Below are positions 9,542 to 15,999 of a DNA stretch of 64,000 bases, piece after piece. The position numbers were made by a program, and so were the translations under genes. Source of the DNA: Christiangramia lutea (lineage in GTDB: Bacteria; Bacteroidota; Bacteroidia; Flavobacteriales; Flavobacteriaceae); NCBI RefSeq assembly GCF_022489035.1, contig NZ_JAKVTV010000001.1:372001-436000 (forward strand). The letters are read 5' to 3'. Position 1 is the stretch's first letter. The number at the start of each line of letters is the position of its first letter. The notes under the pieces were generated by a model that was not told the origin of the DNA, made no database searches, and saw nothing but the letters and a program-made list of their open reading frames with translations.

Positions 9542-10141
9542 TTAAATGAAGGTAGCGCTGATATAATAAAGCACGATGATCAGTAAAAAAATGAATTGTA
9601 TAGCCAGAAATTTCAAGGCCTTCTGGACATTTTGAAACTTCAGATTGGCGATCTTAGCATTGATGAAAATCTGCTGCCCTAACTGATCGAATAACTGGTC
9701 TTCATCGATACTTATGGAAAAAAAGGTTTTGGAAAACTCCTTGATATCTCCAAACTTGGTGATCACATCTCCGAAGAAGAAAATATTTCGGTCGTATTTA
9801 GATTCTATTCGAGGCATAAAACATCGAATACTGTAATAAATGGAGATCACCGCGCACCCAAACCAGATAGTAAGTAGAATATAGATGATGGTATCATTTT
9901 CAAAATGACCCAGGACCAAATTAATATTCTGATAAACAAAGTTTAGAAGGATCCCGTAAAAAGATAAGATAAGACCTGCCTTTATCTCTGAAGCCTTTAT
10001 AAGACTGGATACATAACTAATACTACCCCAGTAATGGTCAATAAGATCATCGGTATGCTTATTCTTTAAATGAGCTGAAGGTTTAGTTTCAGGTTTCTCC
10101 ATAATAGATAATTCTGGCAAGGTTAATTTTTCCCATGGCAC
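9542..10141 (-). CDS. PycTM-type membrane protein (Pycsar effector family, DUF5706)
   Basis: 199 residues from ATG 10141, or 186 from the ATG at 10102, which has the more A/T-rich upstream sequence usual here; both are plausible. Motifs typical of the family are LIDHYWGSISYVSSLIKAS followed by EIKAGLILSFYGILLN, FFFGDVITKFGDIKEF, and LGQQIFINAKIANLKF before a C-terminal helix. Hydrophobic segments lie near 56-75, 84-105 and 175-198. In Pycsar anti-phage systems such proteins respond to cCMP or cUMP and damage the membrane. No cyclase lies next to this gene, so its signal is unknown. Stand-alone members are known in Bacteroidota. Confidence 0.7.
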   Translation of the reverse strand: MPWEKLTLPELSIMEKPETKPSAHLKNKHTDDLIDHYWGSISYVSSLIKASEIKAGLILSFYGILLNFVYQNINLVLGHFENDTIIYILLTIWFGCAVISIYYSIRCFMPRIESKYDRNIFFFGDVITKFGDIKEFSKTFFSISIDEDQLFDQLGQQIFINAKIANLKFQNVQKALKFLAIQFIFLLIIVLYYISATFI

Positions 10142-10180
10142 ACAAATGCCCCCTGGAGAAAAATGTTATTCAGATTTATT

Positions 10181-10516
10181 TTAGTAAAGTATATTATCCA
10201 GGATCTTATCCAGCGTATTCTCCATCATACTGAATTTCTTATCTGAAAAGAACACTTCAAACATCTCCCTCCTTAGCTCGGTGAGTTCTTTATGCGAATA
10301 TTCATGAACGGCCAGGTTATCCTGAATTTTCTCCAGGCTTTCTTCTTCTGTATCGCCAGAAAATTCTTTATACATTTTTTCGAATGTAGCCTTATCGGTC
10401 TTGGATTTGATCAAATTAATCTCTTCTTCGGTCTCATTAGAATCTGCATTTGCACACAGCAAAAGAATATAGATCTGCAGTTCGGTTTTGGTCCAGTTTT
10501 GCTCTTCGCTACTCAT
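10181..10516 (-). CDS. TerB-like helical protein
   Basis: 111 residues, predicted all-helical and acidic, with no signal peptide. The pattern ELQIYILLLCANADSNETEE followed by INLIKSKTDKATFEKMY resembles TerB/DjlA-like domains, where an acidic helix pair may bind metal. It is the first gene of the leftward series TerB-like, PycTM-type, DUF6090, broken DUF6090-like gene, 39 nt before the next start. TerB-like proteins are linked to stress and membrane-associated functions, but no biochemical role can be given here. No tellurite-resistance genes (terC, terD) are nearby. Confidence 0.55.
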   Translation of the reverse strand: MSSEEQNWTKTELQIYILLLCANADSNETEEEINLIKSKTDKATFEKMYKEFSGDTEEESLEKIQDNLAVHEYSHKELTELRREMFEVFFSDKKFSMMENTLDKILDNILY

Positions 10517-10683
10517 AACTTTATTCTTTTGGTTGGTTTGGTATTTAGCTTCTGCCCTATATGATCTTATCGAATTTGCCCAAAAAGAAGAGGCAGTTTT
10601 CAGTAAGGCAAAAGATCACTTCTAATCTACTAAATAATTAGTAAACAAACATTTATAGATATAAGCTAATTTTAATTCAACCA

Positions 10684-10731
10684 AAAAAAAGACTGCTTTA
10701 TCCTCAAATTTTTAAAGGATAAGGCAGTCTT
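10684..10731 (-). terminator. Strong terminator of the S9 peptidase gene
   Basis: A 14-bp hairpin, AGACTGCCTTATCC/GGATAAAGCAGTCT on the minus strand with one wobble, followed by T8. The gap 10517-10683 also holds a small palindrome TACTAA-ATAA-TTAGTA (10628-10643) and nothing else seen. Confidence 0.85.
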
Positions 10732-10771
10732 AAAAGTTCGAACAAACTAGTTATGCTATTATTCTTGCAGA

Positions 10772-12793
10772 CTATTCTTTATACTTATCGAACCAGGCAA
10801 GAATTGAGGCTATTTTCGCGATAAGGTTGCTAGGTTTATTCGCAATTCCATGAGAAGCACCAGGGATTCTTACCATGGCAGACTCCACTCCTTCCAGTTT
10901 AAGAGCAGTATAGAATTGTTCAGATTCGGCTATTGGAGTTCGATAATCCTCTTCCCCGGTTAAGAGCATGGTGGGAGTAGTTACATTTCCCACATACGAA
11001 AGTGGAGACCTTTTCAGGTAAGGCTCAGGATCTTCCCAGGGTTTGTTCGGAAACCAGTATTTACTGAAAAATGCCGGGTTATCTGCGTAAAGAACAAAAC
11101 TATACCAGTTGATCACCGGCTTGGCAACCACGGCTGCCTTAAAACGATCGGTTTTTCCAACTATCCAGGCTGTAAGAACTCCGCCACCGCTTCCACCGGT
11201 AACGAAAAGGTTATCTTCATCAATGAAACCTTTACCAATAGCAGCATCTACACCAGACATCAAATCCTCATAATCATGATTTGGATAATCGTGATGAATT
11301 AGGTTTCCGAAATCTTTCCCATAACCACTACTCCCTCTTGGGTTGGAATAAAGCACTACATATCCCGCAGCAGCGAATGCCTGAATCTCGGCGGAAAAAA
11401 CACTTCCATAACTGGCAAAGGGTCCACCGTGAATTTCCAGGATAAAAGGATATTTTTTATCAGGATCGAAATCTGGTGGTGTTACCAACCAACCCTGAAT
11501 TTCCTTTCCGTCAAAAGAGGACTTCCAGGTCAGTTCTTCTACATTTCCTAGCTTTCGATAAGAAAAAAGGTCTTCATTTAAATTGGTGAGGCGCTTAGAT
11601 TTTCTTCCATCGTGAACGGCAAGGTCAGCCGGATGCATGGTAGTGCCAATAGTATAGGCAAGGTCTCCTGCTTCAGAAACAGAAAAAGAGGCAGAATTAT
11701 ACGGCCTTCCCAAGGATAATCCTCCCAGATCTTCAGCAAGTACTTTCGTATTCCCCTTAATATCCATATATCCTAACTTGGTTTTACCATGATCATCATA
11801 ATGGAAATAAAGACCACTACCTTTCGAATCCCAATGAATATCCTGGATACTCCTGTCGAAATCACCAGAGATCATCTTTGGTTCATTGCTTTTGGCGTCC
11901 ATGATATAAAGGTGATTAATATTGTAACCCAGGTATTCATCATCGTAACCCAAGAAAGCGATGGTATTCTCATTTGGCGAAACCTGTGGGTTGGTATCTG
12001 GCCCAAACCTTTCGGTTAGTACGTTTACATTTAGGTTTTCCAGATCCAGTTCATAAAGTTCTGAATTTGCAGGTTCCAGGTCTGAATTTTCATGGAGATT
12101 CGCGGAAAAGAATAATTTTTTGTCATTGGCAGACCAGACCGGTGCACCATGATCCTTATCACTGAACGTAAGTTGTCTTGGAGATCCTCCATTAGCAGAA
12201 ATTGTAAATATCTGCCGGTTTCCATCTTTTAGATACCCATTCCCGTCACCACGGTATTTAAGATCATCAATAAATACTGGCCCGTCATTCCATTTTGCAC
12301 CTTCAGGCTTGGCAGGCATTTTAATGAAAGATTCAGACTTTTGTGGAACAAACATGGTAAAGGCTAGCTTTTTTCCATCATTAGACCAACTGATACCTCC
12401 AGGTGTTTGGCTGGTATTCATCAAAGGAAAGCTCTCTTTTGAATCAACCCACATCAGGAAAAGTTTCGTTTTATCATCCTGCATATTTGAAAGAAAAATG
12501 ATCCTTTTTCCATCCTTAGACCAACGCGGACTGTGGTCGTTCTGGTTACCGGTGGTGAGCGGACGGTTTTGAGACCCGTCGGCATTAACGATCCACAGGT
12601 TAGACAGATTTTTATCGGTCATGATATCTTTAAAATTCCGAACATAGATCACCTTTTCTCCATCTGGGGAGATCTGAGGATCTGAAACATATTCATAATC
12701 ATAAATATCAAGAAGTTCCAGGGCAGAACTTTCCTGACTGAAACTGTGACTTGAGATAATAAAAAGAAAGAAGAATAGGAGTAGTTTTTTCAT
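10772..12793 (-). CDS. Secreted S9 family peptidase (dipeptidyl/acylaminoacyl peptidase type)
   Basis: 673 residues with signal peptide MKKLLLFFFLFIISSHSFSQ. Residues about 30-400 form a beta-propeller made of repeated blades (PRWSKDGKRIIFLSN, ISWSNDGKKLAFTMF, PVWSANDKKLFFSAN). Residues about 430-670 are an alpha/beta-hydrolase with nucleophile Ser in GGSGGG (near 533), Asp in TGEEDYRTP (near 614) and His in GASHGIA (near 647). All three catalytic residues are present. Such periplasmic enzymes cleave short peptides after proline or N-terminal residues during peptide scavenging. It is a single gene flanked by two terminators. Confidence 0.93.
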   Translation of the reverse strand: MKKLLLFFFLFIISSHSFSQESSALELLDIYDYEYVSDPQISPDGEKVIYVRNFKDIMTDKNLSNLWIVNADGSQNRPLTTGNQNDHSPRWSKDGKRIIFLSNMQDDKTKLFLMWVDSKESFPLMNTSQTPGGISWSNDGKKLAFTMFVPQKSESFIKMPAKPEGAKWNDGPVFIDDLKYRGDGNGYLKDGNRQIFTISANGGSPRQLTFSDKDHGAPVWSANDKKLFFSANLHENSDLEPANSELYELDLENLNVNVLTERFGPDTNPQVSPNENTIAFLGYDDEYLGYNINHLYIMDAKSNEPKMISGDFDRSIQDIHWDSKGSGLYFHYDDHGKTKLGYMDIKGNTKVLAEDLGGLSLGRPYNSASFSVSEAGDLAYTIGTTMHPADLAVHDGRKSKRLTNLNEDLFSYRKLGNVEELTWKSSFDGKEIQGWLVTPPDFDPDKKYPFILEIHGGPFASYGSVFSAEIQAFAAAGYVVLYSNPRGSSGYGKDFGNLIHHDYPNHDYEDLMSGVDAAIGKGFIDEDNLFVTGGSGGGVLTAWIVGKTDRFKAAVVAKPVINWYSFVLYADNPAFFSKYWFPNKPWEDPEPYLKRSPLSYVGNVTTPTMLLTGEEDYRTPIAESEQFYTALKLEGVESAMVRIPGASHGIANKPSNLIAKIASILAWFDKYKE

Positions 12794-12802
12794 AAATATG
12801 AT

Positions 12803-12836
12803 TTAAAAAAAAGATGGGATTAAAATATCCCATCTA
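12803..12836 (-). terminator. Terminator of the 12.9-13.3 kb gene
   Basis: Minus strand: AGATGGGAT (835-827) pairs with ATCCCATCT (820-812), loop of six, then T8. It separates this gene from the S9 peptidase gene downstream. Confidence 0.85.
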
Positions 12837-12860
12837 AATTAAACTTTTATATTGAAAATT

Positions 12861-13292
12861 CTATTCTCTCCTTCCCATCGTATTTTTCCAGTCTTCCACA
12901 TAAGACATGAACTCCTCCAGCTTGGCCATTGCCTTGTCCTGCCCGCCGGCGATCTTGGCCATGGATTTCATCCATTCAACATCTTCTGGGGTCATTTTAT
13001 AATTCAGGGTTTCAACACCGTCTTTCATATCCCAGATTACCATCATATCATAATCTGAATATGATAAATGGTAGGTTGTTGGCGCATCTATGCCAGCATC
13101 CTGATCTGCCTTAACAAAGTAATTTTCAACAATGCTCATCGCCGGATCTTTTTTCATAGGCTTGAATTTGATGTAAGAGATACTAACCCACTCCGGATTC
13201 TCATATTTCTCTGCCTTCATCTCCTGTGCAAAACTGAAATTTGATGCGATTACAAAAATCACTACAACTAAAATTGTCTGAAATCTTTTCAT
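12861..13292 (-). CDS. Small secreted protein of unknown function
   Basis: 143 residues. The signal peptide is MKRFQTILVVVIFVIASNFSFAQ. The mature part has alternating strand and helix motifs (PEWVSISYIKFKPMKKDP, YHLSYSDYDMMVIWDM) and a Met/Lys-rich helical C-terminus. The pattern recalls a single ferredoxin-like alpha/beta-barrel domain and is similar in style to the protein at 7.2-7.9 kb, which may contain two such halves. No catalytic motif is recognised. It has its own terminator and a 154-nt divergent gap to the methyltransferase gene. Confidence 0.7.
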   Translation of the reverse strand: MKRFQTILVVVIFVIASNFSFAQEMKAEKYENPEWVSISYIKFKPMKKDPAMSIVENYFVKADQDAGIDAPTTYHLSYSDYDMMVIWDMKDGVETLNYKMTPEDVEWMKSMAKIAGGQDKAMAKLEEFMSYVEDWKNTMGRRE

Positions 13293-13434
13293 AATGGTTG
13301 GTTTTAAAAATTAATATTGAATAAGAGGGTAAGGAATCGATAAAAAGGGGCAAACAGAAGCCTTAATTTAAGAAAATTTTATAAGAATATGAAGGTCAGC
13401 GTTTTAAATAATATTTTTTCAAACTTCAAATTTT

Positions 13435-13442
13435 TATTTTTG
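13435..13442 (+). promoter_or_regulatory. -7 box almost touching the start codon of the TrmH-type gene
   Basis: TATTTTTG matches TAnnTTTG and ends four bases before the ATG at 13447. Transcription would start at or next to the start codon, giving a leaderless or near-leaderless mRNA. No -33 TTG at good spacing was found. Confidence 0.45.
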
Positions 13443-13446
13443 CCGC

Positions 13447-13992
13447 ATGGAAAAGAGAAAACTTCGCAACAGTGAACTGGATCGAAAAACGGTAAATGAA
13501 TTCAAAGAAGCCGAGAAAACTCCCCTTATCGTAATACTGGATAATGTTCGGAGTTTGAACAATATCGGTTCGGTATTTCGCACGGCAGATGCCTTTCTAA
13601 TTCAAAAGATCTATCTGTGCGGGATCACGGCTAAACCTCCTCATAAAGACATCCAGAAAACTGCTCTGGGAGCTACAGATACGGTAAACTGGGAATATGT
13701 GGAAGACAGTCTTAAGCTGGTAGAAAAACTAAAATCTGAAGGAATTAAAGTTTATTCCATTGAACAGGCGGAGGGCGCAAATATGCTGAATGATTTTGAA
13801 CCGGAAATGGATAAGACAACTGCCGTAGTCTTTGGAAACGAGGTAAAGGGAGTTCAGCAAAAGGTAGTTTCGGCCAGTGACGGAGTCATTGAAATACCTC
13901 AACTTGGCAGCAAACATTCCCTGAACATTTCGGTTAGCACAGGTGTGGTTCTGTGGGACCTTTTTTCTAAAATGAAACTCTCAAATTCTTAA
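13447..13992 (+). CDS. TrmH/SpoU family RNA 2'-O-methyltransferase
   Basis: 181 residues, about the length of a minimal SpoU-type enzyme without an extra RNA-binding domain. The three SPOUT motifs are present: LDNVRSLNNIGSVFRTADAF (motif 1, with the catalytic Asn-Arg region), VVFGNEVKGV (motif 2) and IPQLGSKHSLNISVSTG (motif 3). These knotted enzymes use S-adenosylmethionine to methylate ribose in tRNA or rRNA; which RNA is modified cannot be told. The stop codon overlaps the stop codon of the convergent HPPK-kinase gene in the palindrome TTAA (13989-13992), so no terminator can lie between them. Confidence 0.9.
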   Translation: MEKRKLRNSELDRKTVNEFKEAEKTPLIVILDNVRSLNNIGSVFRTADAFLIQKIYLCGITAKPPHKDIQKTALGATDTVNWEYVEDSLKLVEKLKSEGIKVYSIEQAEGANMLNDFEPEMDKTTAVVFGNEVKGVQQKVVSASDGVIEIPQLGSKHSLNISVSTGVVLWDLFSKMKLSNS

Positions 13993-15125
13993 TTTACCGC
14001 CTTATCGATTTCTGAAAGCAACCACAGGTAATCCTTTCGGTTAGAAACAAAGTCAAGACCTGAAATATCGATCACCTGCACTTTCATATTGCTTTGGGAT
14101 TTGATAAAGTTCAGGTAACTTTTATTGATATTTACTAAATAATCTGGCTGAATATTCTGCTCATAATCCCGGCCACGTTTTTTAATATTCTCGAGCAATC
14201 GCTCGGTATTTTGATACAGGTAAATATAAAGTTCCGGCTTAACCAATTCCTTATACATCAGGTGAAAAAGTTTGTGATATAAAGAATATTCATCTTCGTG
14301 TAGGGTGATCTTCGCAAAGATCAGGGACTTGAAAACATCATAATCTGAAATCACAAAATCCTTAAAAAGATCATATTGAGCAAGATCATCTGAAAGTTGC
14401 TGGTAACGATCGGCAAGAAAAGACATTTCCAGTGGAAAGGCATAGCGCTCCTTATTCTCATAGAATTTAGGTAGAAAAGGATTATCCTTAAAACGTTCCA
14501 GGATGAGCTTTGCATTGAAATCTTCGGAAATCATGGTTGAAAAACTGGTCTTTCCCGCTCCAATATTACCCTCTACCGCGATATAACTACAACCCGGGAA
14601 ATTGTAGGATGTTGACGGCTTCTTCAACTGTTCTGAAGTACAACTGATTTCTGAGGTATCACTGGTTTCATTCAGCAATTCACTTATCCTTTTTCCCAAT
14701 ACCGGGTGTTTTATTGAAGAAGCGATGTCGTTTAGCGGTTGCAGAACAAAACTTCTATTTGGAATCCCGGGATGTGGGATTTTCAAAATTTCTGTATCGG
14801 TCACCTCGTCCTCAAATAAAAGAATGTCCAGGTCTATGGTTCTGTTCTGGTAATTTTTTGAATCTTCTCGTTCCCTACCCAGTTCGGTTTCAATAGATAG
14901 AAGCTCGGCAAGAACTTCTGCGGCTTCCAGTCTCGTTGAGACCGAAATGCAGGCGTTAAGAAAAGAATTTCCCTCAAACCCCCAGGCCGGTGTTTCATAA
15001 ATTCTGGAGATCTCCAGGATCCAGCCAATGTTCAGATGTATCTTTTCAAGGGCTTGCTGCATGAAACCAAGGCGGTCACCAAGGTTACTTCCCAGGGCTA
15101 ATGTTACTGTTTTAGGGGATTTCAA
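13989..15125 (-). CDS. folK: Fusion: HPPK (FolK) and deoxynucleoside kinase
   Basis: 378 residues with two enzymes. Residues about 5-150 are 6-hydroxymethyl-7,8-dihydropterin pyrophosphokinase: LALGSNLGDR, ETPAWGFEGNSFLNACI and NRTIDLDILLFED, which carries the Mg-binding Asp pair. This is the penultimate folate-precursor step. A Ser/Thr-rich linker (about 150-175) follows. Residues about 178-378 are a deoxyadenosine/deoxyguanosine-type kinase with P-loop VEGNIGAGKTS, the ERF motif (LILERFKDNPFL), LADRYQQL and a lid arginine region NIKKRGRDYEQ. The fusion links folate synthesis with nucleoside salvage in one cytoplasmic protein. It looks intact in both halves. Similar fusions are, to my knowledge, common in Flavobacteriia. 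Confidence 0.92.
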   Translation of the reverse strand: MKSPKTVTLALGSNLGDRLGFMQQALEKIHLNIGWILEISRIYETPAWGFEGNSFLNACISVSTRLEAAEVLAELLSIETELGREREDSKNYQNRTIDLDILLFEDEVTDTEILKIPHPGIPNRSFVLQPLNDIASSIKHPVLGKRISELLNETSDTSEISCTSEQLKKPSTSYNFPGCSYIAVEGNIGAGKTSFSTMISEDFNAKLILERFKDNPFLPKFYENKERYAFPLEMSFLADRYQQLSDDLAQYDLFKDFVISDYDVFKSLIFAKITLHEDEYSLYHKLFHLMYKELVKPELYIYLYQNTERLLENIKKRGRDYEQNIQPDYLVNINKSYLNFIKSQSNMKVQVIDISGLDFVSNRKDYLWLLSEIDKAVN

Positions 15126-15231
15126 AGCGAATTAAGAAAATTTTAATAGGTAGCGCCAAATAATTTCACAGCAAATTAAGCAAAACAAAAGCACATACTA
15201 TTAAATTTGACTAAAGACTTAATAACAAAAT

Positions 15232-15948
15232 TTGGCAAAACTCCACCTGAAAGACAAGCTTAGGGCTCATCAAATCTATATGGTCCTTAACGCCTTGTTT
15301 ATCGCTTCACTTGTTGTTTCCAATCTCATTTTTCAAAAGTTTTTTTACTGGGATTTTTTCGGACTCTACACTTTTGAAATTTCGGTCGGGATTTTACCGT
15401 ATCCAGTGACTTTTCTTATCACAGATATAATAAGTGAAGTTTATGGGAAGAAAAGGGCAAATCTTGTGGTTACTACCGGAATTTTCGCCTCCTTTTTCTC
15501 CCTGCTAATTGTTTACCTGGCAGACGCAGTTCCCGCAACAACCTGGTCGCCAATAGACAATTCGCTATTTGAAAAGGTTTATGGTGCTACGGCCATTGCT
15601 GTTTTCGCCTCTATGGTAGCCTATTTGCTCGCACAATATATTGATATCCAACTTTTTCATTTCTGGAAAAGATTGACCAAAGGAAGGCATTTATGGCTGA
15701 GGAATAATTTTTCGACTTTCCTCTCTCAATTCGTAGACACCTTTTCGGTCCTGTTTTTGCTCTGTAGTTTTGGAAAGATAGACTGGGAATTATTTGGCGG
15801 ACTTTTACTTAGTGGATTTTTATTCAAAGTACTGGTCGCAGCATTGGATACACCCTTCCTATATGCCGCCGTGTATGGTTTAAGATCCTATTTCAACTTA
15901 GAGCCTGCTGAAGAGCTTAGACTGGAAGAAATATTGAAAGAATCGTAA
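15232..15948 (+). CDS. Queuosine precursor transporter (YhhQ/VUT family)
   Basis: About 238 residues from a TTG at 15232. An in-frame stop lies just upstream and the next ATG (15280) would cut into the first helix, so TTG is the best start. Six hydrophobic segments are visible. Motifs are SLVVSNLIFQKFFYWDFF, EISVGILPYPVTFLITDIIS and EVYGKKRANLVV, and the loop SFGKIDWELFGG before the last helices. YhhQ-type proteins import preQ0/preQ1 or queuine for tRNA wobble-base modification. A -7-like box TAAATTTG (15202-15209) lies 22 nt upstream. No queuosine synthesis gene is adjacent. Confidence 0.88.
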   Translation: MAKLHLKDKLRAHQIYMVLNALFIASLVVSNLIFQKFFYWDFFGLYTFEISVGILPYPVTFLITDIISEVYGKKRANLVVTTGIFASFFSLLIVYLADAVPATTWSPIDNSLFEKVYGATAIAVFASMVAYLLAQYIDIQLFHFWKRLTKGRHLWLRNNFSTFLSQFVDTFSVLFLLCSFGKIDWELFGGLLLSGFLFKVLVAALDTPFLYAAVYGLRSYFNLEPAEELRLEEILKES

Positions 15949-15999
15949 AAAAAATATAGATCATTACTAACAACCGCTTAAAACCAAAGTTTTAATCAA

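Noticed and set aside
9542-10141. A complete Pycsar anti-phage system
   Set aside because: Only the effector-type protein is seen; no pyrimidine cyclase gene is present in the window.
10181-10516. Tellurite-resistance operon
   Set aside because: Only one TerB-like protein is present; no terC, terD or related genes are nearby.
15126-15231. preQ1-type riboswitch before the YhhQ-type transporter gene
   Set aside because: No pseudoknot-like C/G pattern was found; the region is A/T-rich and contains only a -7-like box.
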